Counted from the first letter of the stretch, positions 22,281-32,741 are shown. The stretch: 64,000 bases of DNA from Coxiella endosymbiont of Amblyomma nuttalli (GCF_018107685.1 NZ_CP064834.1:186001-250000); one strand, 5' to 3'. Numbers and translations: made by a program. Notes: a model not told the origin generated them from the sequence alone.

Positions 22281-23164
22281 TGAGTATATTAATTAACAAA
22301 GAAACAAAAGTTATTTGTCAGGGGTTCACAGGTAAACAGGGTACTTTTCATTCAGGAGAAGCAATAAAATATGGTACAAAAATGGTTGGTGGAGTCACAC
22401 CTGGCAAGGGCAGTCAATCGAATTTAGATTTACCTGTATTCAATAGTGTTCATGAAGCGGTTGAAAAAACAGGTGCTGATGCTACAGTGACTTTTGTTCC
22501 TGCGCCTTTCTGCAAAGATTCTATTTTTGAAGCGATCGATGCTGGAGTTCGGTTAATTGTTTGTATTACAGAAGGTATACCTGTACTTGATATGCTAGAA
22601 ATCAAAGCTTATCTCCAACAACATCCCAAAGTCCGTCTTATTGGTCCAAATTGTCCAGGTATCATTACGCCAAATGAATGCAAAATTGGTATTATGCCTG
22701 GATATATTAATCAACGTGGTAAGGTGGGTATTGTATCTCGTTCTGGAACACTAACTTATGAAGCCGTGAATCAAACTACGCAATTGGGCTTTGGTCAAAG
22801 TACTTGTGTGGGTATCGGTGGTGACGTTATCCTTGGCACCAACTTCGTTGATATTTTAGAGCTCTTTGAAAAAGATTCACAAACAGAGGCGATTATTATG
22901 GTGGGTGAAATTGGTGGAATAGCGGAAGAAGAGGCGGCTGCATTTATCAAATCTAATGTGACAAAACCTGTTATCTCCTATGTTGCTGGTGTGACAGCCC
23001 CTTTAGGCAAACGTATGGGTCATGCAGGAGCGATTATTACTGGCGGAAAAGGAACCGCTGCGAATAAATACACTGCCCTAGAATCCGCTGGTGTATTCAC
23101 AGTAAAATCTCCTGCTGAAATTGGTAAGAGGGTTGCAGAGGTTACAGGTTGGTCGATCTTTTGA
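22280..23164 (+). CDS. sucD: Succinyl-CoA synthetase alpha subunit
   Basis: SucD binds CoA and carries the histidine that is transiently phosphorylated. The 294-residue protein has the Rossmann CoA-binding start ([13 protein letters not shown]), GGVTPGKG, the [10 protein letters not shown] segment and [17 protein letters not shown] with the active-site histidine. The start overlaps the sucC stop by one base. The sdh-suc array ends here; beyond it lies 1.1 kb of gene-free DNA. Confidence 0.97.
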   Translation: MSILINKETKVICQGFTGKQGTFHSGEAIKYGTKMVGGVTPGKGSQSNLDLPVFNSVHEAVEKTGADATVTFVPAPFCKDSIFEAIDAGVRLIVCITEGIPVLDMLEIKAYLQQHPKVRLIGPNCPGIITPNECKIGIMPGYINQRGKVGIVSRSGTLTYEAVNQTTQLGFGQSTCVGIGGDVILGTNFVDILELFEKDSQTEAIIMVGEIGGIAEEEAAAFIKSNVTKPVISYVAGVTAPLGKRMGHAGAIITGGKGTAANKYTALESAGVFTVKSPAEIGKRVAEVTGWSIF

Positions 23165-23719
23165 CAAAGAAAGGGCTATTGTTGGTTGGAAAGCAAGTGT
23201 TAGTATTCTTACCTTAGGTCAAATCTTAATATATTCCTTTTACCTTTCGTTTATCCGATTTGCCATTATAATCTAAAAGATTGTGTTCAGCCATTATTCT
23301 CATTTTCATTAAGTTGCTTTTTCTGTGGAGGGAAGAAATGATTTCCTTCTATTTCTCTTATCCGTTTTTGATTCAATTTAGCAAGGCATTGAGTAATGGG
23401 ATGTGTAGCGGATCATTATTACGGTGAGATTAAGATTGCTAGGAATGCTTTAGCCTGTCTCAAAAAACGATTCTTTATAAAGTGATTCTTTATGGGTTAT
23501 GATCATTATATTGATTAAAATAACAAATCATAATTTTCTTTCCTTTACTTATATTCGACACGCTTTAATTGCTGCACTAATGTGTTCAAACCATGAAATC
23601 CTATCGCGACTAAATATGTCATTAATTGATTATACCATAAAGAAATATGAGCTCGTAAAGACCATTATGGTTTGTCATTTATTACAATGATTCCTAATAG
23701 ATAGGACATCTTATCCCTA

Positions 23720-23741
23720 ATGGTAATAAGATGGTAATAAG
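23720..23741. repeat. 11-base tandem duplication
   Basis: The unit ATGGTAATAAG occurs twice head to tail with no mismatch in the sucD-map spacer. Confidence 0.9.
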
Positions 23742-24227
23742 GCTATGCTTTCTGCTTCATACGTTCCCTTCATGAGAAGAAATTAGGGCAGAATTAGCAT
23801 ATTATGCCGTTGCGCGACATATTATGAAAGTGGATATTATAGTCAAGAGAAATTTTTTTGATCTCTAAGTAAGCTTATTTTAGGTACATGTCGTCAAGAT
23901 AGCTAGCAACTTTTAAGATTAATAGTTTATAAAATAATCGATATGCTAATTAGTTTTTAAATTTTTAAAAATGAGATTTAGTAGCATGATCTACTGCAGA
24001 TGATGTTGGCCAAAATTTAGGCGACGATAAAAAACCAACTAGGGTAATGACTTTTACAGCCATCCGTATTTGTCTAATCTATTATGCATTTTCGATTAGT
24101 AAAGTCGTTACTGATGTATAACGCTATTAGTGTTTTAGCCAGATTGGTGTTTTAACTAGGGTCGTTTTTTAACTGGATCTGATGTTTTTTTAAAGAGATA
24201 TATAAAGAAGAGTAAAAATATTAATAC

Positions 24228-24257
24228 ACAGTAGCATCAAGTACAGTAGCATCAAGT
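24228..24257. repeat. 15-base tandem duplication
   Basis: The unit ACAGTAGCATCAAGT occurs twice head to tail without mismatch, 33 bases beyond the 3' end of map. Confidence 0.92.
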
Positions 24258-24289
24258 AGTATTAATTCAGCTTTAGGTATAAAAATTCC

Positions 24290-25084
24290 CTATCCTTTTC
24301 CGCTAGTATGAATTCCCTTAATTTCTTCTTTTCTTAAAGTAAAAATCTCACAGCCATCTTTAGTGACTGCCAATGTATGCTCCCATTGAGCAGATAAACG
24401 ACGATCTTTCGTGACGACCGTCCAGTGATTATTAAGTAATTTTACATGTCGCTTTCCGGCATTAATCATCGGTTCGATCGTAAATGTCATACCGGGCTCC
24501 AAAATAATTCCTGTACCAGGTTTTCCGTAGTGGAGAATTTGCAATTCTGGTTCGTGAAAAACACTGCCGATTCCATGGCCACAATATTCACGAACAACAG
24601 AATAATGATTTTTTTCAGCGTGTCTTTGAATAGCAGCGCCCACATCTCCTAGCTGTACCCCAGGTTTAATCATTGCAATTCCGATATAAAGACACTCCTG
24701 TGTCACACGAACTAAGCGTGCTGCATGCAAAGCAATTTTGCCAACGGCAAACATTTTGCTGGTATCGCCATGATAACTGTCTTTGAGCACTGTTACGTCG
24801 ATGTTGATAATATCGCCTTCTCTTAATTTTTTTTCATTAGGAATGCCATGACAAACCACTTGATTAACGGAGGTACAAATGGATTTTGGAAAGCCCTGAT
24901 AATTAAGGGGTGCAGGAATTGCCTGTTGTATTTCAGTGATATAATGATGACAAATTGTATTCAGCTCGTCAGTTGTTATTCCAGGCTTAACGTAAGGTTC
25001 AATCATTTCAAGTACTTCAGCTGCCATTCGTCCTGCTATACGCATCTTTTCCAGTTCTTCTGGTGTCTTAATTAGTAGCTGCAT
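24290..25084 (-). CDS. map: Methionine aminopeptidase, type I
   Basis: Map removes the initiator methionine from nascent proteins. The 264-residue minus-strand product has the metal ligands of type I enzymes: aspartates in NIDVTVLKDSYHGDTS, histidine in GHGIGSVFHEPE, and glutamates in TFTIEPMI and WEHTLAVT. The substrate histidine is in CTSVNQVVCHGIP. It starts MQLLIKTPEELEKMR at 25084. It is divergent from rpsB with 150 bases between the two starts, the usual arrangement in gammaproteobacteria. Confidence 0.96.
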   Translation of the reverse strand: MQLLIKTPEELEKMRIAGRMAAEVLEMIEPYVKPGITTDELNTICHHYITEIQQAIPAPLNYQGFPKSICTSVNQVVCHGIPNEKKLREGDIINIDVTVLKDSYHGDTSKMFAVGKIALHAARLVRVTQECLYIGIAMIKPGVQLGDVGAAIQRHAEKNHYSVVREYCGHGIGSVFHEPELQILHYGKPGTGIILEPGMTFTIEPMINAGKRHVKLLNNHWTVVTKDRRLSAQWEHTLAVTKDGCEIFTLRKEEIKGIHTSGKG

Positions 25085-25099
25085 GTGGGAAGTATAGCC

Positions 25100-25128
25100 T
25101 TGTTCCTATGCTTCGTCTATGGTATAAA
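25100..25128 (+). promoter_or_regulatory. Putative promoter of the rpsB-tsf-pyrH-frr-uppS-cdsA unit
   Basis: TTGTTC (25100-25105) and TATAAA (25123-25128) are separated by 17 bases. Transcription from here would give a leader of about 100 bases before rpsB. In gammaproteobacteria the rpsB leader is a target of autoregulation by S2; whether that structure is conserved here I cannot show. Confidence 0.55.
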
Positions 25129-25234
25129 CTCTGCGGCAAAGTACACACATCTATCAGCACATAATTTCGGGTGTCTGCTCTTGTGGCAGATCATTTTATA
25201 AGATAGGTATAGGCATGTTAATCCGGAGATATTG

Positions 25235-26101
25235 ATGACTATGATAACCATGCGTCAAATGCTAGAGGCTGGCGTTCATTTTGGGCACCAAACTCAAAAT
25301 TGGAATCCTAAAATGGAACCTTATATTTATGGATCTCATCAAAAGATCCACATTATTAATCTTGAAGACACCTTACTACTTTTTCATCATGCACTGAAAT
25401 TCATAAAAAATATTGCTTCGAAGCGGGGAAAAATATTATTTGTAGGTACCAAATTTGCAGCACGTGAAATTATAAAGGAAGAAGCTACGCGTTGTGGTAT
25501 GCCTTATGTAGATCATCGTTGGCTGGGGGGCATGTTGACCAACTATAAAACCATTCGTCAATCAATTAAACGCTTAAAAGCACTTGAGGAATGTATAGAA
25601 AACGAAGAAATTCTGATGGGTATGACGAAGAAAGAAATTTTGAATCTTATGCGTGAGAAAGAGAAACTTTCAGCTAATTTATCTGGTATTAAAAATATGG
25701 GCAGCTTACCCGATATATTGTTTGTTGTCGACGCTGGCCATGAAAAAATTGCTATTAAAGAAGCTAATCGTTTAGGAATTCCCGTTGTTGCAATCGTCGA
25801 TACAAATGCCAATCCAGATAATATCGATTATGTAATTCCAGGTAATGACGATGCTATTCGCGCCATTCGCCTTTATTGTGAGGTAGTGGCAGATGCTATT
25901 ATCGATGCTCAAAGTGCTTTGAAATCGGAGAAGGAAGAACGATTAAAAGAAAAGGAAAGCACTAAAGTGAAAATGACCGTTAAGACAGTCGTCACTAAAA
26001 AGGCCAAAGTAACAGAAGGGGAAACCGCTGAAAGGACATTAGAAAAAGTACTAACGGAACCGAACAGTCAACTGTCAGAGATTCAGAAAAAAAAGCTATA
26101 A
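25235..26101 (+). CDS. rpsB: 30S ribosomal protein S2
   Basis: S2 is a structural protein of the small subunit and is required for S1 binding. The start is taken at ATG 25235; a TTG just before is in frame but less likely. The body shows [15 protein letters not shown], the [11 protein letters not shown] segment, [18 protein letters not shown] and the [19 protein letters not shown] motif. The 288 residues exceed the E. coli protein (241): a charged tail of about 60 residues (from about 228 on) is rich in K, E, T and V and probably disordered. tsf follows after 203 bases. Confidence 0.96.
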   Translation: MTMITMRQMLEAGVHFGHQTQNWNPKMEPYIYGSHQKIHIINLEDTLLLFHHALKFIKNIASKRGKILFVGTKFAAREIIKEEATRCGMPYVDHRWLGGMLTNYKTIRQSIKRLKALEECIENEEILMGMTKKEILNLMREKEKLSANLSGIKNMGSLPDILFVVDAGHEKIAIKEANRLGIPVVAIVDTNANPDNIDYVIPGNDDAIRAIRLYCEVVADAIIDAQSALKSEKEERLKEKESTKVKMTVKTVVTKKAKVTEGETAERTLEKVLTEPNSQLSEIQKKKL

Positions 26102-26304
26102 AATTAGCAATAGAAGAAATAATAATCTAGGAAGGTACAAATGAAGCAAGGATAGGAATCTAAATAAACATGTTATCACTTTAATTATTTTATGAGACCG
26201 ACAACAACAGCGAAACCCAGAAAACATCGAGCTTAGTAACTTAGATTTTGTTGGCTAATCATGAAACGAAATTGGATGATGTGTAATATTATGGAGTATG
26301 ATTA

Positions 26305-27201
26305 ATGACAACAATTACAGCAGCTATGGTAAAAGAATTACGTGACCGTACGAACGCTGCAATGATGGCTTGTAAAAAAGCTTTACAAGAATCTAATGGT
26401 GATTTAGAGGAAGCGATTGACATTTTGCGTAGAATTGGTGCAGCAAAGGCAGTTAAATGGGCAAATAAAACAGCTGCGGAAGGTATGGTCATCATTGCCA
26501 TTAGTTCTGATCAAAAAAAGGCCTTTATGGCAGAAGTCAATAGTGAAACCGATTTCGTTGCGCGTGATGCTAGCTTTGTTCTGTTTACTGAGAATATAGC
26601 AAAACGTGGATTAGAGAAGAACATAGAAGATGTGGCTTCATTATTAGCGTTGCCAGTAGATTCTCATACCTTATCTACTATTGATGATGTAAGAATAGAA
26701 CTCATCAATAAGGTTGGTGAAAATATCCAAATCCGCCGTGTCGCTTTTTTATCTGCAAAGGATGGTATAGTGGGACATTATCGTCATGGCAGTCGTATTG
26801 GTGTTTTAGTCACACTTGATTCCAGTAGTAAATCCACTTTGCCAAAAAGCATTGCTATGCATATTGCAGCTTTTCAACCACAAGCGATTAGTATCGATCA
26901 AGTACCTGCAGCATTTTTAAAAAAGGAAAAAAAAAATTTGTTAGCTCAAGCCAAAAAAAGTGAAAAACCTGCAGACATTATCGAAAAAATGGTTACTGGA
27001 CAGTTAAATAAATTATTGAAGGAAGTTAGCTTAGAAGAGCAACCATTTATCATGGATTCCAAAATTTCTGTTGGTGATTTATTGAAGTTGGAAAAGGTGA
27101 AGGTATGTGAATTTATTCGCTTTGAAGTTGGCGCAGGCATCGAAAAAAAAACACGGAATTTTGCCAGCGAAGTGATGGCGCAAGTGCAAAGGAATCGTTA
27201 A
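26305..27201 (+). CDS. tsf: Elongation factor Ts
   Basis: EF-Ts exchanges GDP for GTP on EF-Tu. The 298-residue protein has the N-terminal UBA-like domain ([18 protein letters not shown]), the SETDFVAR motif that inserts into EF-Tu, and the C-terminal core with [13 protein letters not shown]. Its TAA shares one base with the pyrH start, so coupling is likely. The length is near the usual 283-295. Confidence 0.96.
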   Translation: MTTITAAMVKELRDRTNAAMMACKKALQESNGDLEEAIDILRRIGAAKAVKWANKTAAEGMVIIAISSDQKKAFMAEVNSETDFVARDASFVLFTENIAKRGLEKNIEDVASLLALPVDSHTLSTIDDVRIELINKVGENIQIRRVAFLSAKDGIVGHYRHGSRIGVLVTLDSSSKSTLPKSIAMHIAAFQPQAISIDQVPAAFLKKEKKNLLAQAKKSEKPADIIEKMVTGQLNKLLKEVSLEEQPFIMDSKISVGDLLKLEKVKVCEFIRFEVGAGIEKKTRNFASEVMAQVQRNR

Positions 27202-27929
27202 TGAGCGATGGATCTCAACCGCTTTATCGACGTCTCCTTCTGAAGATAAGTGGAGAAGCGCTTGTATGGGAAGGCTCTCACGCAATCGACCCTTGTATTT
27301 TAAGTCGTATAGCTAAAGAAGTTGCTCAGGTATACCAATTAGGTGTTCAAATCGCAATTGTGATTGGAGGAGGTAATTTCTTTCGCGGTGCGGCATTACA
27401 AAAAGCCGGTATCAATCGGATTACGGGTGATTATATGGGTATGCTAGCGACGTTGATGAACGCATTGGCTTTGCATGATGCTTTTGAGTATTCCAACTTG
27501 CCAGTTCGAATTTTATCAGCGATTCCGATGACAGGAGTTGCTGATACTTTTCATCGTAGAAAGGCGATTCACCATCTACAACAAGGGAGAGTCGTCATCT
27601 TTGCGGCGGGAACCGGAAATCCTTTAGTAACTACAGATTCTGCGGCGAGTCTACGAGGCATTGAGATAGGTGCTGATGTAGTATTAAAAGCCACAAACGT
27701 TGATGGTGTCTATTCTGAAGATCCCGCAAAAAATCCAGCAGCAAAATTATATAAACATTTAACTTATCAAGAGGCTTTAGAAAAAGAACTGGCTATCATG
27801 GACTTAGCAGCCTTTTGTCAATGTCGGGATCACAATATGTCTTTGCGTATTTTTAATATTCATAAAGCAGGAACGTTGCTTCGCGTTATCCTGAATAAAG
27901 AAGAAGGTACATTAGTTGATCGAGGATGA
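27201..27929 (+). CDS. pyrH: UMP kinase
   Basis: PyrH phosphorylates UMP to UDP and is the entry to UTP and CTP pools. The 242-residue protein belongs to the amino-acid kinase fold: LLKISGEAL near the N-terminus, VIGGGNFFRGA (about 54-64), TGDYMGMLATLMN, and the nucleotide-site segment around KATNVDGVYSEDPAKNP. It begins on the tsf stop codon and is followed by frr after 45 bases. Confidence 0.96.
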   Translation: MSDGSQPLYRRLLLKISGEALVWEGSHAIDPCILSRIAKEVAQVYQLGVQIAIVIGGGNFFRGAALQKAGINRITGDYMGMLATLMNALALHDAFEYSNLPVRILSAIPMTGVADTFHRRKAIHHLQQGRVVIFAAGTGNPLVTTDSAASLRGIEIGADVVLKATNVDGVYSEDPAKNPAAKLYKHLTYQEALEKELAIMDLAAFCQCRDHNMSLRIFNIHKAGTLLRVILNKEEGTLVDRG

Positions 27930-27974
27930 TATTTTTAGATTTGTTAAAATAAGTATTGTGAAGAGGAATACCAT

Positions 27975-28538
27975 ATGATTAACCATATTATCAATAATTC
28001 AAGGTTACGCATGGAAAAAAGCGTAATAGCGCTAAAAACGGAACTATCAAAATTAAGGACGGGTCGTGCACATCCCAGTTTACTTGAACACATCAAAGTG
28101 AACTATTACAACGTCAATATGTCGCTTAATCAAGTCGCAACAATCGTGATTGAGAATTCTCATATACTAGCAGTAAATCCATGGGAAAAAAATATGGTGG
28201 AATTAATTGAGAAGTCGATTAAGAAATCTGATTTGGGATTAAATCCAGTGACCGTTGGCACAGTGATCCGTGTTCCGCTTCCATCACTTACAGAAGAGCG
28301 TCGTAAGGAGCTCAGTCGAATCGTCCGTCATGAAGCAGAAAAGGCGCGTGTGGCGGTGCGAAATATTCGGCGCGAAGCAAATAACGAATTAAAAAAATTA
28401 TTGCAAGAAAAAGAAATTAGCGAAGATGAAGAACGTTATGCACAAAATAGCATTCAGAAATTAACGAATATACAAGTTGCGGCAGTAGATAAAATGGCTT
28501 CTCAAAAAGAAGCAGATTTAATGCGATATGATAAATAA
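27975..28538 (+). CDS. frr: Ribosome recycling factor
   Basis: RRF splits post-termination ribosomes with EF-G. The 187-residue product shows the conserved [12 protein letters not shown], the VNPWEKNMV segment (for the usual PWDK), [14 protein letters not shown] and [16 protein letters not shown]. Length is typical (185). The 3' end overlaps uppS by 11 bases. Confidence 0.96.
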   Translation: MINHIINNSRLRMEKSVIALKTELSKLRTGRAHPSLLEHIKVNYYNVNMSLNQVATIVIENSHILAVNPWEKNMVELIEKSIKKSDLGLNPVTVGTVIRVPLPSLTEERRKELSRIVRHEAEKARVAVRNIRREANNELKKLLQEKEISEDEERYAQNSIQKLTNIQVAAVDKMASQKEADLMRYDK

Positions 28539-29274
28539 AAATGAAACTCATTCGTTGCCTCAACATGTAGCAATTGTAATGGATGGTAATGGACGTTGGG
28601 CTAAGTGTCGTGGATTGCCACGTATGGCTGGCCACCAGGCGGGCGCTAAAGTGGTTCGTCGTGTGGTGGAGCATGTAGCAGAAAGAGGTGTAAATATCTT
28701 AACCCTTTTTGCTTTCAGTCTTGAAAATCTGGCACGTCCGCAGTCAGAAGTAAAATTTTTAATGTCTTTATTTTTGGATTCCTTAGAAAGTAATACAGAA
28801 GCGCTTCATAGAAATAACGTACAACTGCGCATCATTGGTGATCATCAGGATTTTAACGAAAAGCTGATATCGCAAATTTATTCTTCCCAAGAACTCACGA
28901 AAAATAATTCAGGTTTGAAACTCATTATCGCTCTTAATTACAGTGGTCGTTGGGATATTGTAGAAGCCGCACGTCGGATAGCAAAAAAAATAGAAAATCA
29001 AGAAATTCACCCTGACTCTGTAACAGCTGATTTGTTTCATCAACAATTATGCTTGAGTGATTTACCCGATCCTGATTTATTGATTCGCACTAGTGGTGAA
29101 CAACGGTTGAGTAATTTTATGTTATGGCAATTTGCCTACACAGAATTTTTTTTTAGTCCAATTCATTGGCCTGATTTTAATCCTAAAATACTTGATGAAG
29201 CCCTAGCATTTTATCGCACCCGACAACGTCGTTTTGGTTTAACACCGGAACAGGTTGCAAAACAACATGTTTGA
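28528..29274 (+). CDS. uppS: Undecaprenyl diphosphate synthase
   Basis: UppS condenses eight isopentenyl diphosphates onto farnesyl diphosphate, giving the C55 carrier for peptidoglycan and LPS. The 248-residue cis-prenyltransferase shows VMDGNGRWA with catalytic D19, [10 protein letters not shown] and the C-terminal [21 protein letters not shown]. The usually near-invariant SSENWxRP motif reads SLENLARP (residues 64-71): the first Ser, Glu, Asn and Arg are kept, but the second Ser and the Trp are both Leu. The gene depends on IPP from the mevalonate operon downstream. It overlaps frr and cdsA. Confidence 0.95.
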   Translation: MINKNETHSLPQHVAIVMDGNGRWAKCRGLPRMAGHQAGAKVVRRVVEHVAERGVNILTLFAFSLENLARPQSEVKFLMSLFLDSLESNTEALHRNNVQLRIIGDHQDFNEKLISQIYSSQELTKNNSGLKLIIALNYSGRWDIVEAARRIAKKIENQEIHPDSVTADLFHQQLCLSDLPDPDLLIRTSGEQRLSNFMLWQFAYTEFFFSPIHWPDFNPKILDEALAFYRTRQRRFGLTPEQVAKQHV

Positions 29275-30082
29275 ACATCGGTTTTTAACTCTATTGGTAT
29301 TAATTCCCATTATTCTGTTAGCTATTGAGTTTTTACCAATGCCGTGGTTTGCGATTTTAGTGGGTGTAGTGATTGCATGGGCGGCGTGGGAATGGACTAG
29401 ATTGATAGGCATAATAAATCATTATAGCCGTGGATTATACGTTCTTTTGATCGCCTTGGCACTTTGGGCTGTCTATTATTTATCAGTTTTTTGGATACTA
29501 GCAGCTTCATTGGTGATTTGGATATGGATCGCAGCCGCCATTTTTTGTTATGCGCTTGGTTTTGCTCCGTTGGGCTTTCAGTATTCAATGATTAAAATTG
29601 TCGTGGGGTTTTTTACACTGGTACCTTGTTGGTTAGCCATTACTGTTTCGCATGAAAATGTTGGTGGTCCTGGATGGTTATTATTTGGTTTTACAGTAGT
29701 TTGGACAATGGATACAGGAGCTTATGTTGCTGGTCGGTGGTTGGGAAAGCATACTTTAATTACTCGCGTCAGTCCCAAAAAAACCTGGGAGGGATTATTG
29801 GGTGGTATTATTTCTACATTTCTCATAGTTGCTGTGGCATGTGTTATCTTCCATCTGCCCTTCAGTCACGTCTTCCGTTTCTATCTGCTCACCCTATTTA
29901 CTATCGTTTTTGCTGTTATTGGTGATCTTTTTGAAAGTATGATTAAACGTCAAGCTGGTGTTAAAGATTCCGGACAGTTATTACCTGGCCATGGCGGCAT
30001 TCTTGATCGTATCGATAGTGTTATTGCGGCATTGCCAGTTTTTGTTCTATGTTCTTTGCTGATTGATTATATCCACCAATAA
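29267..30082 (+). CDS. cdsA: Phosphatidate cytidylyltransferase
   Basis: CdsA makes CDP-diacylglycerol from phosphatidate and CTP, the branch point of phospholipid synthesis, in the inner membrane. ATG 29267 overlaps the uppS stop by eight bases and gives 271 residues with about seven or eight hydrophobic helices. The family motifs SPKKTWEGLLGG and GDLFESMIKRQAGVKDSG...LPGHGGILDRIDS are intact. In many relatives dxr and rseP come next; here the mevalonate operon lies beyond on the other strand. Confidence 0.95.
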   Translation: MFEHRFLTLLVLIPIILLAIEFLPMPWFAILVGVVIAWAAWEWTRLIGIINHYSRGLYVLLIALALWAVYYLSVFWILAASLVIWIWIAAAIFCYALGFAPLGFQYSMIKIVVGFFTLVPCWLAITVSHENVGGPGWLLFGFTVVWTMDTGAYVAGRWLGKHTLITRVSPKKTWEGLLGGIISTFLIVAVACVIFHLPFSHVFRFYLLTLFTIVFAVIGDLFESMIKRQAGVKDSGQLLPGHGGILDRIDSVIAALPVFVLCSLLIDYIHQ

Positions 30083-30266
30083 ACGTCTCTAGTTTATTCA
30101 CATCATGCTTGTAAAAGCAGGAAACTAAGAAACCGATTATTGTTAGGTTATTCTTTCTTCTAAATTTTAGTCGCCATAGAGTGATAGGCTTTAATTCTTA
30201 TCTGTTTATGATTAAGTGATAATTACATATGGCATTGTACAAGTTTTGTCTGCTCCTCTATATTTT

Positions 30267-30806
30267 TTATGACACATTCTTTAAGTTTTTTAAAGCAATC
30301 TTTAAAGCAAGATCTAGCCAAGGTGTAAAAATTTCGGCATGTTGTTTAAGTTCTCTTTCTAAGTCATAAATGCTAATCCAACGAACAGCACTGATTTCAT
30401 TTTTATTAAAATGAATAATGGTTTCATTCGTTCTAAACCCTACTAAAACATGGTCGTACTCATTTTCGATTAAATGGTCTACTGGTGCTGTATATCGAAA
30501 TTTTCCCACTTTTTGTAAAGGAATTTTTAAACCTATTTCCTCATACAATCGTCTTTGACTAGCGATAACGATATCTTCTCCAGGTTGAGGATGACTACAA
30601 CAAGTATTGCTCCATAGAGCACCACTGTGATATTTATCTGGATGACGTTGCTGCAGTAACAGTTGCAGCTCATCATTTTTTCGTGAAAAAATAAAAATGG
30701 AGAAAGCACGATGCAACTTTCCTTCACGATGGGTTTTCATTTTTTCTTCGGTTCCAATAATACGATCGTTTTCATCGACTAGCATCACGTGCTGTTTACT
30801 TATCAT
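30267..30806 (-). CDS. idi: Isopentenyl-diphosphate delta-isomerase, type 1
   Basis: Idi interconverts IPP and DMAPP. The 179-residue protein is a Nudix-fold type 1 isomerase: KLHRAFSIFIF, the WSNTCCSHP motif with the active-site cysteine region, RRLYEEIGL (Nudix-like helix) and the acidic ENEYDHVL segment. It is the last gene of the minus-strand operon mvaA-mvaK1-mvaK2-mvaD-idi; its ATG overlaps the mvaD stop by four bases. The 184 bases to cdsA hold no other gene. The type 2 (FMN) isomerase common in bacteria with this pathway is ruled out by these motifs. Confidence 0.93.
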   Translation of the reverse strand: MISKQHVMLVDENDRIIGTEEKMKTHREGKLHRAFSIFIFSRKNDELQLLLQQRHPDKYHSGALWSNTCCSHPQPGEDIVIASQRRLYEEIGLKIPLQKVGKFRYTAPVDHLIENEYDHVLVGFRTNETIIHFNKNEISAVRWISIYDLERELKQHAEIFTPWLDLALKIALKNLKNVS

Positions 30807-31807
30807 GGCTTATTTTCAAATGGGTAAATAATCTCGACATAGGGGAAATGTTGTTTTACTTTCTCTTCTTCTGATTTTAAAAATAATAACTTAATATTTG
30901 GTCCTGCATCTTGTGTAAAGTAAAGAACTAAACCATTTTCTCGGAGCTTCCATATTTTTTGCATACATTTGATTGTGTTAGGTGAAGAATACAAAAGCGG
31001 TGGCCATGCAGCAAGCATGGTAGCGTGCATAGCTAAAGCGTTTGATTCAGCTATTTTTCCTAGTAAATTAAAGTCTTTTTCTGCAATCGATTTTTTTAAA
31101 AGTAAGAGATCGTGAGTAACTTTTTCAGGCCACGATGAATAAAGAGCAGAGCTTATGACTGTGCGTTTCATTCCTTCGCGGGAACTAATAGATTTTTGTT
31201 GATTTGTGATAGTACAAAGACCAATACCAAATTCAGGCCAGGTTTCTTTAACAGGTTGTGCATAGCTATCCATGCCATCAGGATCTCTACCGCATAGCCA
31301 TTCTACAAATCCATCAAAAATTGAACGACAAGCGCTCCCACTACCCAGGCGAGCTAAAATAGAAAGGTATTTTTTATCTAATTGCCAGCCAAAAAAATCA
31401 TCGAAAGCCTTCACGATAGCTGCATAAGTAGAAGCAGAAGAAGCGAAACCAGCAGCAAGTGGAATATTAAAATTTAATTCTAATTGGTAAGCTTTTTTGG
31501 TGAGGAAACTAAATTCATCTAAAAAAGACAAAAGATATTTGGCAGGTATAGCTTCTAAGTTCAGGGATTGGTCATTAATAATTAATTTATGTTGCTGATT
31601 TGAAGATAATGAAATTTTTGCTAACGTTCCCTTGTTATTTAATGAAATGGATAAGCTTGAGGTAATAGGTAAGTTTAATTCTAGGTTCCGTTTTCCCCAA
31701 TATTTACATAAAGCAATATTTGCAGGTGCAAATGCGCATCCGAAAAGCTGAACGGGAGTTTTCGATTGGTGATCAAGTAATTGTGGAAAAATTTCTTCAC
31801 GCCTCAT
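30803..31807 (-). CDS. mvaD: Diphosphomevalonate decarboxylase
   Basis: MvaD converts mevalonate 5-diphosphate to isopentenyl diphosphate with ATP and loss of CO2. The 334-residue GHMP-family protein has the family signature PANIALCKYWGKR (about 28-40), PITSSLSISL, the phosphate loop AAGFASSASTYAA (about 117-129), GSGSACRSIFDGFVEW and the C-terminal TQDAGPNIKLL with the catalytic aspartate. A stretch reads CGRDPDGMDSYAQPV. It overlaps mvaK2 by 11 bases and idi by four, so all three are probably translationally coupled. Confidence 0.93.
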   Translation of the reverse strand: MRREEIFPQLLDHQSKTPVQLFGCAFAPANIALCKYWGKRNLELNLPITSSLSISLNNKGTLAKISLSSNQQHKLIINDQSLNLEAIPAKYLLSFLDEFSFLTKKAYQLELNFNIPLAAGFASSASTYAAIVKAFDDFFGWQLDKKYLSILARLGSGSACRSIFDGFVEWLCGRDPDGMDSYAQPVKETWPEFGIGLCTITNQQKSISSREGMKRTVISSALYSSWPEKVTHDLLLLKKSIAEKDFNLLGKIAESNALAMHATMLAAWPPLLYSSPNTIKCMQKIWKLRENGLVLYFTQDAGPNIKLLFLKSEEEKVKQHFPYVEIIYPFENKP

Positions 31808-32741
31808 TAGTACTGATTCCCTCCGGCGTAACAGTCAATGAAATTTGTTTTATACCAATATTTTTATCACTAGCATTTTTTGGAAATATATTTGATGACA
31901 GCGTGCCTACGCCAATTGCACAATCACCCAAGCCTGAGCCAGATATTTTAGCACCAAAAATAGACGGTTTTTCACGCAATTGCTTAATCAAGCTATCTAA
32001 AATTTTATTATTCACTCCTAAAGTGGTCATCAATTTTTGACCTTCGTTCAGTAAATGCCCAAGTGCTTGCCAATCACTAGTATTGATAATACTAATCGCA
32101 TTCAATGCTAGTTTGTTCATTTTTTCATCTATGTCTTGATAAAAAGTAGGTTGCTGACGACGTCGCATATTTACAATATTGATAGCTTGCTTTGTCGATA
32201 GTTTTTTACCAGAATAAATAGCCACTATGGGTGGCCTGTTTTTAAGTGGCATAACGTGCAATGGATGATTGCGAAAAGCAATCACACCGCCGTAGATACT
32301 GGCCGCACAATCGGCACCTGATCCTTGACCTTGCACAGCTCTAATAACGTTCATTGCCTCTTGCCATAAATTTTGTTTTGTCAGTGGTGTTTTCAGCCAA
32401 GCATTTAGAGCAACCAATAATGTTACGGTAGCAGCAGCAGAACTGCCTAGGCCAATAGCATTTGGTAGATCCGATTTAATTATTACGTTGCAACCTGTCA
32501 ATAGTTTTTTTGAAGCTAAAGCTGTTAAAACAAATTCGAAAGGGGGTAAAGGTCGTAGTTGACGGAGATTAGTTGTCAGTTTTCCCAAAGAGGAATGGAT
32601 ATAAATAATGTCGTCGTTGCGAGGTATGAGAGATACCGAAATAAATTTATCAACAGCTGCGACAATAGCTGTTTTGTTATTAAGCACAGCATATTCACTA
32701 AGCAACATTAAACTTCCGGGCGCCTTTGCTTTATACAACAT
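31797..32741 (-). CDS. mvaK2: GHMP kinase, probable phosphomevalonate kinase
   Basis: This protein is assigned to phosphorylation of mevalonate 5-phosphate. The 314-residue GHMP kinase shows APGSLMLLSEYAVL (motif 1, about 7-20), the phosphate loop NAIGLGSSAAATV (motif 2, about 90-102) and KISGSGLGDCAIG (motif 3). The operon also contains an unmistakable mevalonate kinase and a decarboxylase, so the remaining GHMP kinase most simply fills the phosphomevalonate kinase step. Motif 1 departs from the more usual APGK start (Ser replaces Lys). An alternative is a second mevalonate-kinase-like enzyme. It overlaps both neighbours by 11 bases. Confidence 0.8.
   Translation of the reverse strand: MLYKAKAPGSLMLLSEYAVLNNKTAIVAAVDKFISVSLIPRNDDIIYIHSSLGKLTTNLRQLRPLPPFEFVLTALASKKLLTGCNVIIKSDLPNAIGLGSSAAATVTLLVALNAWLKTPLTKQNLWQEAMNVIRAVQGQGSGADCAASIYGGVIAFRNHPLHVMPLKNRPPIVAIYSGKKLSTKQAINIVNMRRRQQPTFYQDIDEKMNKLALNAISIINTSDWQALGHLLNEGQKLMTTLGVNNKILDSLIKQLREKPSIFGAKISGSGLGDCAIGVGTLSSNIFPKNASDKNIGIKQISLTVTPEGISTNEA

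Larger units (their letters stand above)
23165..24289. other. Gene-free DNA between sucD and map
   Basis: No supported gene. A frame at 23499-23690 (63 codons) has no recognisable motif. Two tandem duplications are present (23720-23741 and 24228-24257). map is transcribed towards sucD, so this is the tail-to-tail junction of two units. I see no hairpin followed by a T-run that would qualify as a terminator. Confidence 0.55.
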
